A DNA stretch of 46,534 bases from Candidatus Scalindua rubra. GTDB lineage: Bacteria; Planctomycetota; Brocadiia; Brocadiales; Scalinduaceae. Below the pieces are notes generated by a model. The model did not search any database and had not been told where the DNA came from. It was given only the letters and a program-made list of their open reading frames with translations. Below are positions 27,208 through 36,630 of the stretch, piece by piece; positions within the stretch are counted from its first letter, which is position 1, and each line of letters starts with the position of its first letter. The DNA lies in NCBI GenBank assembly GCA_001723765.1, contig MAYW01000018.1, positions 1 through 46,534 on the forward strand. The letters run 5' to 3'. The position numbers were made by a program, and so were the translations under genes.

Positions 27208-28671
27208 ATGATTACTAAAGAGAAAGTAAATATTAAACCAGGTAAATTATTTATTGATGGGAAGTGGGTTGATTCTGTTTCTGGCAAGACATTTAATACC
27301 ATAAATCCTGCAACGGAAGAGGTTCTTACTATGGTTGCAGAGGGAGATAGGGAAGATATTGACCATGCTGTTAAGGCTGCCCGCAAGGCATTTGAAGAAG
27401 GCCCATGGAGAAAGACAGATGCCCGTGACAGAGGCAAAATTCTATTAAAGATAATGGACTTAATAGAAAAAAATAAGGAAGAATTAGCCTGGCTAGAAAC
27501 CCTGGATAATGGTAAACCAATTAGTGAAACAACGACCGCTGATATACCGTTAGTACTTGACTGTTTGCTATATTATGCAGGGTGGGCTGATAAGATTCAT
27601 GGAGAAACAATTCCAGTAAGGGGTGAATTTCTTAATTACACCATAAGGGAACCTGTTGGTGTGGTTGGCCAGATAATCCCATGGAATTTCCCTTTATTAA
27701 TGGCTGTGTGGAAGATTGCGCCCGCAATAGCTTGCGGCAACACAATGGTCTTAAAACCTGCCGAACAGACACCTTTATCTGCTTTAAGGTTGGGCGAATT
27801 TTCTCAGGAAGCTGGTTTGCCGGATGGTGTTTTGAATATCGTGACTGGATATGGTCCTACAGCAGGAGCTGCCCTTGCAGAACATATGGATGTTGATAAG
27901 ATCGCTTTTACGGGTGAATACATAACCGGCCGTCTTATAATGCAGGCAGCTTCAAAAAATCTAAAACGGGTATCATTAGAATTAGGTGGAAAGTCTCCTA
28001 ATATTGTGTTTGCAGATTCTGATATAGATAGTGCTGTGAACGGCGCAATGACGGGTATATTTTTCAATCAGGGTGAAGTCTGTTGTGCCGGTTCTCGGTT
28101 ATTCCTTGAAAAGAGCATTCATGATGAATTCGTAGATAAATTGTCAGATAAGGCTTCTAGCCTGCGTGTGGGAAATCCTGAAGATGCTGGTACTCAGATG
28201 GGAGCCCAGATTTCTAAAGAACAATTTGATAAAATATTAGGCTATATTGATAGTGGAAAACAAGAAGGTGCAAAACTGGTAACAGGCGGTGAAAGGTGTG
28301 GAAACAAGGGATATTTCATTAAGCCTACAGTGTTTGATGAAGTGAACAATAACATGAAAATTGCAAGAGAAGAAATCTTTGGTCCTGTTGTGTCTGCAAT
28401 TACATTTGATGATGTGGATGATATGGTAAGAAAAAGTAATTTTTCAATTTACGGCTTAGCTGCCGCTGTGTGGACCAAAGATATAAAAAAAGCTCACAAA
28501 CTTGCTAGAGAGTTGAAGGCTGGTACAATTTGGATAAATACTTACAACACGTTCGATGCCGCTTCACCTTTTGGTGGATTTAAGCAAAGTGGTTTTGGTA
28601 GGGAATTAGGAATTCATACCTTGGAACTATATACGCAGGTAAAAAGCGTTTGGATAAACCTTGGTAATTAA
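27208..28671 (+). CDS. NAD(P)-dependent aldehyde dehydrogenase
   Basis: Cytoplasmic enzyme of 487 residues oxidising an aldehyde to its acid. The cofactor fold includes [17 protein letters not shown] and [13 protein letters not shown]; the catalytic Glu is in LELGGKSPN and the Cys in [27 protein letters not shown] closes the fold. ATG 27208, behind AAGGGGGA, is the start; an in-frame TTG at 27133 would add 25 atypical residues overlapping the disrupted four-helix-bundle gene. Substrate uncertain (ALDH1/betaine-aldehyde-like class). Confidence 0.92.
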   Translation: MITKEKVNIKPGKLFIDGKWVDSVSGKTFNTINPATEEVLTMVAEGDREDIDHAVKAARKAFEEGPWRKTDARDRGKILLKIMDLIEKNKEELAWLETLDNGKPISETTTADIPLVLDCLLYYAGWADKIHGETIPVRGEFLNYTIREPVGVVGQIIPWNFPLLMAVWKIAPAIACGNTMVLKPAEQTPLSALRLGEFSQEAGLPDGVLNIVTGYGPTAGAALAEHMDVDKIAFTGEYITGRLIMQAASKNLKRVSLELGGKSPNIVFADSDIDSAVNGAMTGIFFNQGEVCCAGSRLFLEKSIHDEFVDKLSDKASSLRVGNPEDAGTQMGAQISKEQFDKILGYIDSGKQEGAKLVTGGERCGNKGYFIKPTVFDEVNNNMKIAREEIFGPVVSAITFDDVDDMVRKSNFSIYGLAAAVWTKDIKKAHKLARELKAGTIWINTYNTFDAASPFGGFKQSGFGRELGIHTLELYTQVKSVWINLGN

Positions 28672-28689
28672 GCATTTCGCAAGTGTTGA

Positions 28690-28752
28690 CAACCTGGACG
28701 AACCAGAATAAACGAAATATTTAACCTTCTTGGTTCTGGCTCGTCCAGGTTG
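28690..28752. repeat. Palindromic repeat family A, copy 2
   Basis: Arms start CAACCTGGACGAACC and end GGCTCGTCCAGGTTG. Compared with the copy at 112-173, one stem pair has changed on both sides (A-T to G-C), keeping the hairpin. It begins 18 bases after the aldehyde dehydrogenase stop codon and may act as its 3' hairpin. Confidence 0.75.
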
Positions 28753-28849
28753 GTAGATTTTGAGTATATCAAGTTTATGCCAAATAGTTTTACATCTTTA
28801 AAGATTTATGTTGAGTTTTTTTTCTGATTTGGTATAAAGAAGTAACTTT

Positions 28850-28908
28850 AGTCTCTAAATCGATAATTTCTTGCTTTTTTTTGACTGGAAATTGTCGATT
28901 TAGAGACT
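28850..28908. repeat. Palindromic repeat family B, copy 1
   Basis: Arms AGTCTCTAAATCGATAATTTC and GAAATTGTCGATTTAGAGACT pair over 20 of 21 positions, with a T-rich loop. A second copy begins at 46487 and runs off the window. Confidence 0.75.
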
Positions 28909-29330
28909 GCCTGTTTTTTGCATACAGACAGGTTAATTACATCACACACTGAAAAGCTGCATTTTTTAGGTTAGGTATAGGCTTAAACCATAACCTGCAA
29001 CACGTAACATAAATCCTATTATTCAACCCCTTAGGCTTTTGTACTCAAAGGCATCTAACTAATTTACATTTCTACATGCCTTCTTGTTTATGTCCTTAGA
29101 ATGTGATTGTAAAAGCTTTTTACATGAATAATTCCAAAACAAGATGAATTCGTCTTATATCTAGATATAGTAGTGGAATTTAAAGAACTTGCCATATATG
29201 CCAAAATCTTGTAGAATCTGCAATTATTCTCACGAGAATTCCGAAAATCCCGGTTTAGTTTGAAACATCAATGGAAAAACAATTAGAATTGAAAGTTAAA
29301 GTAAAAAAAAAGAGAAAAATAACGGTATAA
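28909..29330. other. Intergenic region
   Basis: AT-rich spacer before the TPR gene. I see no ORF, RNA gene or convincing promoter here. Confidence 0.4.
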
Positions 29331-30869
29331 ATGATGAGAAAACAAATAATCCTATTAGTAGTTATCTTTTCAATGCTTATAATTCCAAGAAATATAGTTT
29401 TTTGTGCAAATGACTCTGATTTCTATCATGATCTTGGAGTTTCCTATTATGATAGAGGTATGATAAACGAGGCAATTTCTGCATGGGAGAAGACTATAAA
29501 AATAGATCCAAAGAATGTAGCGGCTTATTATAATTTGGGAAATGCTTATGAGGAAAAAGGGTTATTGAAAGAAGCAATAGCAGCATGGGAAAAGGTAATA
29601 GAAATTATCCCTTCCGACACAGATGCATATTTTAATATGGGAGTTGCGTATACCAAAAACTGTATGTTTGAAGAGGCCATAAATAAATTTAAAGAGGCAA
29701 TTGAAGTTAATCCTCACGATCCTGAAGCGCATTACTGTCTTGCTATTGCATATATGAATATAAATGAGATAAATAACGCAATCAAAGAATACAATAATGC
29801 TATAAAATTGAAACCTGATTATGCAGAAGCTTACAATAGTTTGGGAAACGCCTGTTATGAAAAAAAGATATTGGATCGAGCGTTTTTATCGTATGAGACA
29901 GCTATAAAGATAAATAATAATTATGTTGATGCTTATAATAATCTGGGTTCCGTTTTATTTGAAAGAGGTATGATTGATGAAGCCATCAGGGCGTGGGAAA
30001 GAGCCATTGAGATTGATCCCCGCTTTGCAGATGCTTATTACAATCTTGGAAACGCATATGATGAAAAAGGATTGTTTTACGAAGCTGTTTACACATGGAG
30101 GAGAGCTCTTGAGATAAATCCAGATTTGTTAGACGCCCGTTATAACTTGGGAGTTGTTTACGTTGAAAACAAAATGTACAGAGAGGCAGTCAAGGAGTAT
30201 AAACAAATTTTGATTAAGCAACCAAACGATCCAGAAACGCACTTTAGCCTGGGAATTGCTTATAAAGAAAAGGGGTTGGTAAATAAAGCAATTTATCAAT
30301 TTAAAAAGGTTCTTGACATTCAGCCAGATAATGTTTTAGCTTTTAATAATATAGGATTAATTCACCTTCAAAAAGGGCAATATGATAATGCAATTTCTTT
30401 ATATAAAAAGTTATTAAAAATTAAACCTGATTATATAGAAGCATTATATAACCTTGGATTAACGTATTACTTTGAAGGTAATCTTGATGAAGCAATTAAT
30501 ACCTGGGAAGAGGTTGTGAATATTGATCCTTTTTATAAGGATGTACATAGTAATCTTTCAGTTTCCTATAAGAAAAAGGGGTTATTCCAAGATGCAATAG
30601 TGGCACATGAAAGAGCGCTTGATGAGCAAATTATATACAACAGAAGATTTTCAATAATACTTCCAGCTCGGGAAATGGAGGAAGATATGCAAGTAGTGAA
30701 TAGAAGAAAGTTATTACCTGCTGTTACGATTGGTTTAACCAAAGAAGAAGCTGCCAAACTTGCAAAGGTGCTCAGTGAAAGTAATGTGGAAATTAAATTT
30801 TGTCTAGACCTCCTTTCTGACCTTGATTTAGTAACGCTCGAAGAAAAAATTGCCAACAATAGTAGATAA
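29331..30869 (+). CDS. Tetratricopeptide-repeat protein, exported
   Basis: Protein of 512 residues with a signal-like N-terminus (IILLVVIFSMLIIPRNIVFC) followed by about twelve 34-residue TPR units (pattern AYYNLGNAYEEKGLLKEAI...P) from about 30 to 440, and a short non-TPR tail (TIGLTKEEAAKLAKVL). TPR arrays bind partner proteins; its location in cytoplasm, periplasm or anammoxosome is unknown. The stop overlaps the next ATG by one base, suggesting one transcript with the SLOG and acc genes. Confidence 0.87.
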   Translation: MMRKQIILLVVIFSMLIIPRNIVFCANDSDFYHDLGVSYYDRGMINEAISAWEKTIKIDPKNVAAYYNLGNAYEEKGLLKEAIAAWEKVIEIIPSDTDAYFNMGVAYTKNCMFEEAINKFKEAIEVNPHDPEAHYCLAIAYMNINEINNAIKEYNNAIKLKPDYAEAYNSLGNACYEKKILDRAFLSYETAIKINNNYVDAYNNLGSVLFERGMIDEAIRAWERAIEIDPRFADAYYNLGNAYDEKGLFYEAVYTWRRALEINPDLLDARYNLGVVYVENKMYREAVKEYKQILIKQPNDPETHFSLGIAYKEKGLVNKAIYQFKKVLDIQPDNVLAFNNIGLIHLQKGQYDNAISLYKKLLKIKPDYIEALYNLGLTYYFEGNLDEAINTWEEVVNIDPFYKDVHSNLSVSYKKKGLFQDAIVAHERALDEQIIYNRRFSIILPAREMEEDMQVVNRRKLLPAVTIGLTKEEAAKLAKVLSESNVEIKFCLDLLSDLDLVTLEEKIANNSR

Positions 30870-31411
30870 TGCCAAGAAAAATCTGTATATCCGTAATAGG
30901 AAGTGGAAATAGTGATGGGACATTAAATCCTCAAATCGCTAAAGTTGCTAATGAGGTTGGTAGAGAAATTGCGGAAAGAGGGGCGGTTTTAATATGTGGC
31001 GGTCTTGGAGGAGTGATGGCTGAGGCTGCAAAAGGCGCAAAAGAAAAAGGTGGTCTTACGATTGGAATTATTCCTGGTGAAGACCCCGATAGCGCAAATC
31101 CTTATATAGATATTTCCATGCCAACTGGTTTGGGTTTTGCAAGAAATGTCTTGGTAGCTTATTCAGGAGATGCCGTGATAGCGGTAAGCGGTAGACTTGG
31201 CACTCTTTCTGAAATCAGCTTTGCCCTTATAAGAAAAAAACCTGTTATTGGTATTAAAACATGGGATTTGGATCAGTTGCCTGCAGGACGTCATTCTTAT
31301 GGGGAAGAGTGTGGCAATGGAATAATAAAATGTGAAAATGCCAAAGAAGCGGTAGATACTGCATTCACTCTCATAAGAAACAAAGCGATATTTCGAAATG
31401 GGTCTAATTGA
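30869..31411 (+). CDS. SLOG/LOG-type nucleotide-binding protein (TIGR00725-like)
   Basis: Rossmann-like protein of 180 residues with CISVIGSGNSDG, the PGG-type turn ICGGLGGVMAEAAKGAKEKGG and GLGFARNVLVAYSGDAVIAVSGRLGTLSEISFAL. This is the TIGR00725/YvdD-like branch of the LOG/DprA superfamily, often described as molybdenum-cofactor-carrier-like or of unknown function. Its end overlaps accB by 14 bases. Confidence 0.82.
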   Translation: MPRKICISVIGSGNSDGTLNPQIAKVANEVGREIAERGAVLICGGLGGVMAEAAKGAKEKGGLTIGIIPGEDPDSANPYIDISMPTGLGFARNVLVAYSGDAVIAVSGRLGTLSEISFALIRKKPVIGIKTWDLDQLPAGRHSYGEECGNGIIKCENAKEAVDTAFTLIRNKAIFRNGSN

Positions 31412-31853
31412 GAAGGTAAAAAATTTAATTTCATTAATGAATGAAAATAACCTTACGGAAATCGAGGTTGAGGAAGAAGCAACTAAGATACGTCTAAAGA
31501 AAGATAAAATGGATTCGATGCAAACGAGTATTCAGTTACCCTCTGCAAAACCATCGTTGCAAGAAGGTACTACTAAATACTTAACGTCGAATGAGGGTGT
31601 AAATCTTTCGGAAATTGTAGCTCCTATAGTTGGCACATTCTATACTAATGCGCCAGGCGCAGAACCTTATGTAAATATTGGAGATGAGGTTGATGAAGAA
31701 ACAGTTGTTTGTATAATAGAAGCAATGAAAATCATGAATGAAGTAAAAGCTGAGATCAAAGGAAAAATTACAGAGATAATAATAAAGAACGGCGCTGCTG
31801 TTGAGTATGGACAACCTCTTTTTTGTGTAGAAATAACTGAACAAGGTGGGTAA
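31398..31853 (+). CDS. accB: Biotin carboxyl carrier protein of acetyl-CoA carboxylase
   Basis: Protein of 151 residues carrying biotin for malonyl-CoA formation. An N-terminal helical region and linker lead to a C-terminal biotinyl domain with the biotinylation motif EAMKIMNEV (Lys about 111) and VGTFYTNAPGAEPYVNIGD. It overlaps the upstream gene by 14 bases and precedes accC by 5 bases, the standard accBC order. Confidence 0.93.
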   Translation: MGLIEKVKNLISLMNENNLTEIEVEEEATKIRLKKDKMDSMQTSIQLPSAKPSLQEGTTKYLTSNEGVNLSEIVAPIVGTFYTNAPGAEPYVNIGDEVDEETVVCIIEAMKIMNEVKAEIKGKITEIIIKNGAAVEYGQPLFCVEITEQGG

Positions 31854-31858
31854 TAATT

Positions 31859-33211
31859 ATGTTTTCAAGAATCTTGGTAGCAAATAGGGGAGAAATAGCT
31901 CTACGAATAATAAGATCCTGTAAAGAACTTGGCGTTGAAACCGTGGCCGTATGTTCAAAGGCTGATGAAAACGCATTATATTTGCAATACGCAGATGCTC
32001 ATATTTGCATTGGACCTGGGGAGGCGGAAGAAAGCTATTTAAATATTCCGAGTATTGTTAGCGCTGCAGAGATTGCTGATATTGAAGCTATACATCCAGG
32101 ATATGGTTTTTTGGCAGAAGATAGTCATTTTGCTGAGGTTTGTGAATCTTCCAATATCGTTTTTATTGGACCATCATCCGAGGTTATGACAAAAATGGGT
32201 GATAAGATTCAAGCTAGAAGATTAGCAGCCGAAAATAAAATACCCGTAATTCCTGGTAGCGATTCAACTGTAGAAAACCAACAACAAGCATTAAAGATTG
32301 CTCATGAAGTAGGTTATCCAGTCTTGATAAAGGCGTCTTTTGGTGGTGGTGGGAGAGGCATGAGAGTGGCTCATAATGATATAAGTTTGGTCAATTCACT
32401 TGCAGTCGCTCAACGTGAAGCAGAAGCAGCATTTAAAGATTCCTCTATTTATATAGAAAAATATATAGAACATTCACGTCATATCGAAGTTCAGATAGTA
32501 GCAGATAATTATGGCAATGTAATACATCTGGGTGAAAGAGATTGTACCATTCAGAGGAGACATCAAAAATTATTAGAACAAGCACCGTCCCCAACTGTAT
32601 CGGATCAATTACGTGAAGATATTTGTAAAGCAGCATTAAAGATAGCAAAGGCAGTTAATTATACTAATGTGGGTACCGTTGAATTTTTAGTGGATGAAGA
32701 AGGTAAACACTATTTCATAGAAATGAATACTCGACTTCAAGTTGAACATCCTGTGACTGAGATGATTACGGGCATGGATTTGGTTAAAGAACAAATAAGA
32801 ATTGCTCATGGTGAAAGATTAAATTTACGTCAAAAGAAGGTAAAAAGTGAAGGGGTTGCAATAGAATGCAGGATTAATGCTGAAGACCCAAATAATAGTT
32901 TTAGACCTTATGCTGGCAAGATAACGATGTGCAGTGTTCCGGGAGGAAGGGGTGTGAGGGTAGATTCACACATTTATACTGGATATGAAGTACCGCCATA
33001 TTATGATTCATTACTGAGCAAATTGATAGTGCATCAAAAAAGTAGAGAAGATGCAATTGCCTGTATGAGAAGGGCCTTAAACGAATATAGAATCGAAGGC
33101 GTAAAGACAACAATACCTCTTCATCTTAAAATTATTATGGACCCACGTTTTATTACTGGTGATGTTCATACCGATTTTGTAGAAAATTTCATAGATGAGA
33201 AGGAACAATAG
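31859..33211 (+). CDS. accC: Biotin carboxylase subunit of acetyl-CoA carboxylase
   Basis: ATP-grasp enzyme of 450 residues that carboxylates biotin on AccB. Visible family motifs are FSRILVANRGEIALRIIRS, IEAIHPGYGFLAEDSHFAE, the glycine-rich loop KASFGGGGRGMRVA, HLGERDCTIQRRHQKLLEQAPS and EMNTRLQVEHPVTEMITG. Length is typical. Last gene of the TPR-SLOG-accB-accC unit; a long palindrome follows. Confidence 0.95.
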   Translation: MFSRILVANRGEIALRIIRSCKELGVETVAVCSKADENALYLQYADAHICIGPGEAEESYLNIPSIVSAAEIADIEAIHPGYGFLAEDSHFAEVCESSNIVFIGPSSEVMTKMGDKIQARRLAAENKIPVIPGSDSTVENQQQALKIAHEVGYPVLIKASFGGGGRGMRVAHNDISLVNSLAVAQREAEAAFKDSSIYIEKYIEHSRHIEVQIVADNYGNVIHLGERDCTIQRRHQKLLEQAPSPTVSDQLREDICKAALKIAKAVNYTNVGTVEFLVDEEGKHYFIEMNTRLQVEHPVTEMITGMDLVKEQIRIAHGERLNLRQKKVKSEGVAIECRINAEDPNNSFRPYAGKITMCSVPGGRGVRVDSHIYTGYEVPPYYDSLLSKLIVHQKSREDAIACMRRALNEYRIEGVKTTIPLHLKIIMDPRFITGDVHTDFVENFIDEKEQ

Positions 33212-33285
33212 TCTCTTATAAAAAATATTTTGACCATTTTTGGCAAAATATTTATTAATGGAATTTTCCCGAATATCTGGTAAGC

Positions 33286-33418
33286 ACCAAATAACAAATC
33301 CCAAATAACAAACAAATTCCAATGACCAAATCCAAAATTACAAACAAACTGGTTTGGATCATTCGGTAATTGTAATTTGGAACTTGTTTGGAATTTGTAA
33401 TTTGAGATTTGTAATTTA
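33286..33418. repeat. Long AT-rich palindromic element
   Basis: Inverted repeat of about 130 bases: left half CACCAAATAACAAATCCCAA... with ATTCCAATGACC, right half GGTAATTGTAATTTGGAA... with GGAATTTGTAATTTGAG. This matches a style of non-coding palindrome I recall as widespread in bacteria. Just beyond it, 33429-33450 is a degenerate right arm of repeat family A (TTGGTTCTCTCTTGTCCAGC). Confidence 0.65.
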
Positions 33419-33537
33419 TTAAACATGTTTGGTTCTCTCTTGTCCAGCTTAGGGTATTTTATTAAAATATGTAATTTTATGCTTTTACTATTCGTTATAA
33501 ACAACATTTATAGTTTTTTCACATTTATAGTTTTTTC

Positions 33538-33566
33538 TTGACACGATAATTTGGTCTTGATAAAAT
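33538..33566 (+). promoter_or_regulatory. Sigma-70 promoter of the cytochrome genes
   Basis: TTGACA (33538-33543), 17-base spacer, TAAAAT (33561-33566): near consensus. The transcription start would be about 33573, giving a leader of roughly 130 bases before the first cytochrome gene. Confidence 0.7.
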
Positions 33567-33650
33567 CCTGAATGTTATAAAATTTAGCGATTTAAACTGT
33601 TTATTCCGTTGGTAAATCTGCTAAGAAATAATTAACAAAAGGAAAATTCT

Positions 33651-33719
33651 ATGAGTACATCTTTAACATTATTTTTGGATTTAAGAGAAAGGAGAAGGAA
33701 TACGTATGTTTGGCTTTAA
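33651..33719 (+). CDS. Possible 22-residue leader peptide
   Basis: ATG with AAAAGGA 7 bases upstream encodes MSTSLTLFLDLRERRRN... ending YVWL. The stop (33717-33719) lies 14 bases inside the following cytochrome gene, so translation of the two could be coupled. Its own ribosome site is good, but a 22-codon ORF may arise by chance. Confidence 0.35.
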   Translation: MSTSLTLFLDLRERRRNTYVWL

Positions 33720-34452
33720 TTTAAGAAGTTTTATTGTTGCATTCACAGTTATTACATTATCATCATTCATAATCTTTCAGAGTAATGAGAGTTATGGCGC
33801 AAAAAAGCAAAAATATAAATTTGTGGGTAATGCGGGTTGCAAATGTCATTTGGCAAAAGGTTGCTTTGAAGGTGAAGAATATAAGAAGATGAAGAATCAA
33901 CATTATAATACTTTCAAAAGGTTGAAAACCGATGAAGAAAAGAAAGACCCTGAGTGCTTAAGGTGCCACGCAACGGCATATAAGATGAAAATAAAGAAGG
34001 GTAAATCTAAATATGGTCCTTTTATAGAAAACGTTGCATGCGAGGCATGTCATGGACCAGGTGAAAAATACGCAAAAGTAAAGAAAAATTATAAAAAGAA
34101 GGGTAAGGACGCATTTAAGAAATTGTTAAAAGAAGACCCGATGATGGCAAGGAAAGTTCAATATGATGCAGGGGAATATGTGGCTGGTATAAATAAGTAC
34201 AAGACAATAAAAGAACAATGCTTGGAGTGCCACTGGGAAGATGCAAATGCCAAGAATAAGTGCCCTAAGTGCGAAGGTAAAAAAAATAGCCAAAATAAAG
34301 ATAGAATTTTTACTAAAGACTATATTAAGAGAGATGATCACAGGGACCATGATGCAATTGATGATGTATTACCCAAAGTAGACAAGAAGAAATGGAAGGG
34401 TTATTTAGAGCAGGATCCGTGGTATAAGACAAGGCCACCTAATGCTAAGTAA
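33706..34452 (+). CDS. Multihaem c-type cytochrome (cytochrome c554-like)
   Basis: Exported cytochrome of 248 residues, first gene of the module before hydrazine synthase. Signal-like N-terminus (FIVAFTVITLSSFIIF, about 9-24). Canonical haem motifs are CLRCH (84-88), CEACH (112-116) and CLECH (172-176). A fourth site reads CKCH (45-48), one residue short of CXXCH and placed where c554-type proteins have their first haem; CPKCE (186-190) lacks the His. The lysine-rich C-terminus suggests docking with acidic partners. It probably passes electrons between membrane components and hydrazine synthase. Whether the CXCH site binds haem is open. Confidence 0.82.
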   Translation: MFGFNLRSFIVAFTVITLSSFIIFQSNESYGAKKQKYKFVGNAGCKCHLAKGCFEGEEYKKMKNQHYNTFKRLKTDEEKKDPECLRCHATAYKMKIKKGKSKYGPFIENVACEACHGPGEKYAKVKKNYKKKGKDAFKKLLKEDPMMARKVQYDAGEYVAGINKYKTIKEQCLECHWEDANAKNKCPKCEGKKNSQNKDRIFTKDYIKRDDHRDHDAIDDVLPKVDKKKWKGYLEQDPWYKTRPPNAK

Positions 34453-34528
34453 TAATAATGTTTTTTGTTTCTTTAGGAAGTAATTTGTAAATTAAAGCTT
34501 CACATTAGTATCTTTCAAGTAACGGCAA

Positions 34529-34589
34529 TAAATTGCTCTTTCACTCCCCTCCCAAAAGTAAAAGGAGGGGAGGTAAGTAGCAGCAATTT
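34529..34589. other. Strong inter-gene hairpin
   Basis: Perfect 9-bp stem CTCCCCTCC (34544-34552) / GGAGGGGAG (34564-34572), extended outward by AATTGCT/AGCAATT. It lies in the 224-base gap between the first and second cytochrome genes, where it could attenuate transcription or set mRNA ends. Confidence 0.55.
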
Positions 34590-34676
34590 GAAGCTAAAAT
34601 TCTTGCCGTAGTAAAGATTTGACCCACTGTATTGTAGTAGTATATCTTTCTTTAAAAAAGAGGGGGGAATCATAAA

Positions 34677-35696
34677 GTGGTTTCTTTGCTAAAAACATTC
34701 TTAGAAGTATATGACCACAACAAAATTTCCAAAGTAATATTTTTATCATTCCTTTTATTATTCATTTCTACTTTTTCTTCAAAAAATCTCTTTGCTCAAG
34801 AGAACAGTGAATGTTTAGAATGCCATACCGACCCAGAAGAGGTAGATATTAAAGTAAGGGTTGACCCTGTTACTGGTGATGTGGAGATTGTCTCGATGCT
34901 TGTTGATGAGGAAGCATTTCATGCATCTGCACATGGTGGTGAGGATTTTTACTGTATTGATTGTCACGCTGACCTGGAAGACGTTGACCTGGAAGAGACA
35001 GAAGGAGGGCATTATCCGAACCTGCAACCTGTTGATTGTATAACGTTTTGTCATGATGATCCGGCTGAGGAGTATCTGGAAGGTAGCCATGTGCAGTTGA
35101 TGCGGGAAAATGATATAGAACCAATACCTACCTGTAAACACTGTCATGCTGGGGAAAAATCCAAACGTGATACGCCTAAAGCTGATGATTTGTATCACAG
35201 AAAAGATACGATAGAGAAGTGCGGTGAGTGTCATATAGAGTATTTTCACTCATATCGGAATAATCTGCATGGTCAGATTACTGCACTGGGACACTTAGAT
35301 ACGGACATAGCAACTTGTGTTGACTGCCATGGTCAACATACTATATTGAATTCATCAGACCCGGAGTCTACTCTCGGTCCTGAAAATGCTATTGAAACGT
35401 GTGGTAATTGTCATCCAGGCGCAAATGACAGCTTTATTAAACATGTGGCTCATCCACAATATAAAAACCTCGGTTATTACAAGTCAGCTTTGGTTGCTCT
35501 TAAAAACATCAGGAAAGACCCTGGACAGATTGAGAGCATTGTAAAGAGTCCCCAAATAATATTAACAATTCTTTTCGTAATATATATTGGCCTCTTACTA
35601 ATGACTTTCACGCAATTTGGCGCGCATACACTTCTTTCTTGGCTTGGCACAATACTAGATGAGCGTAAAGGAAAGGAATCAGAACATGACAAATAA
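34677..35696 (+). CDS. Membrane-anchored multihaem cytochrome c
   Basis: Cytochrome of 339 residues, GTG start 10 bases after AGGGGG. An N-terminal signal (SKVIFLSFLLLFISTF) and a C-terminal membrane helix (about 293-312) place the haem domain outside the cytoplasm. Haem motifs: CLECH 46, CIDCH 93, CKHCH 153, CGECH 182, CVDCH 214, CGNCH 242, plus an expanded CITFCH (121-126, CX3CH), seven in all. Many spare His residues could be axial ligands. Its end overlaps the cytochrome b gene by 11 bases, so the pair likely forms a quinol-oxidising complex of the kind called the electron-transfer module in Kuenenia. Confidence 0.85.
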   Translation: MVSLLKTFLEVYDHNKISKVIFLSFLLLFISTFSSKNLFAQENSECLECHTDPEEVDIKVRVDPVTGDVEIVSMLVDEEAFHASAHGGEDFYCIDCHADLEDVDLEETEGGHYPNLQPVDCITFCHDDPAEEYLEGSHVQLMRENDIEPIPTCKHCHAGEKSKRDTPKADDLYHRKDTIEKCGECHIEYFHSYRNNLHGQITALGHLDTDIATCVDCHGQHTILNSSDPESTLGPENAIETCGNCHPGANDSFIKHVAHPQYKNLGYYKSALVALKNIRKDPGQIESIVKSPQIILTILFVIYIGLLLMTFTQFGAHTLLSWLGTILDERKGKESEHDK

Positions 35697-36588
35697 TACG
35701 ATGTTGCGGTTTAGTCTGTTTCACCGTTTTGGTCATTTTCTCTTAATTATTAGTTTTTTCGGATTGGTGTTAACTGGTATGCCGCTGGTTTTCAAAGATT
35801 ATGCATGGGCTCGTTTTCTGTATAATCTTTTCGGAGGCTATCCCACTGCAGGTTTTATTCATAGGATTTGTGCGCTCATTACTTTTTTTGTCGCCTTTCT
35901 ACATTTTGCATTTCTATCGTTTGAAACTATTGTAAAGAAAAATAGAAATATTTTCTGGGGACCTAATTCTTTAATAATACAGCCTAGAGATATATTAAAC
36001 ATCTTAAGAGATATTTTGTGGTTTTTCAGATTAGGACCCAGACCAGAGTTTGATAGATGGATATATTGGGAAAAATTTGAATATTTATCACTTATGTGGG
36101 GTACCCTGGTTATGGCTGTTACAGGCTTTATTCTTTGGTTCCCAGTTCAATCTACAAGCATTATACCTGCTAAAATTGCTGGCATTATAGATTTGCCAAG
36201 TATAGCATTAGTAGCCCATAGATATGAAGCCTTATTAGCCGCTGGTTTTATCTTTACAATTCATTTCATCCATACTCACTTACTGCCTGAGAATATTCCT
36301 GTAGATGAGGCGATGTTTACCGGAAGAATTCCGGAAGAACATGTAATACATGAAAGAGGCGCTTACTATGAGAGAATGAAAAATGAAGAGCAGTTAGAGG
36401 GATTGAGAGTTCAACCAGCCGGTTGCGGAGCCAAATTTATATCTAAATTGTTTGGACTTCCACTTCTCGCGATCGGCTTACTTATGGTAGGTTTTATGTT
36501 AGCATCGTTAATATGTTCTATTACTTCTACCATCACAGATTTAACTAAAAATATTCATTTTGATATTTTTAGTATTTTTGCATTCTGA
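35686..36588 (+). CDS. Membrane cytochrome b (formate dehydrogenase gamma/b561-like)
   Basis: About 300 residues from the ATG at 35686 (AAAGGA site 9 bases upstream; an in-frame GTG at 35659 would add nine unlikely residues). Four main helices and a C-terminal fifth; haem-ligand candidates are HRFGH (about 12-16), HRICALITFFVAFLH and the helix HRYEALLAAGFIFTIHFIHTH. This is the DmsC/FdnI/HydC-type di-haem cytochrome b that links the quinone pool to periplasmic-side cytochromes. Overlap with the multihaem gene indicates a complex feeding electrons to hydrazine synthase. Confidence 0.85.
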   Translation: MTNNTMLRFSLFHRFGHFLLIISFFGLVLTGMPLVFKDYAWARFLYNLFGGYPTAGFIHRICALITFFVAFLHFAFLSFETIVKKNRNIFWGPNSLIIQPRDILNILRDILWFFRLGPRPEFDRWIYWEKFEYLSLMWGTLVMAVTGFILWFPVQSTSIIPAKIAGIIDLPSIALVAHRYEALLAAGFIFTIHFIHTHLLPENIPVDEAMFTGRIPEEHVIHERGAYYERMKNEEQLEGLRVQPAGCGAKFISKLFGLPLLAIGLLMVGFMLASLICSITSTITDLTKNIHFDIFSIFAF

Positions 36589-36630
36589 TACATGTAAAGT
36601 CTTAATTTCAATTTTTTTAAGGGTATTTTT

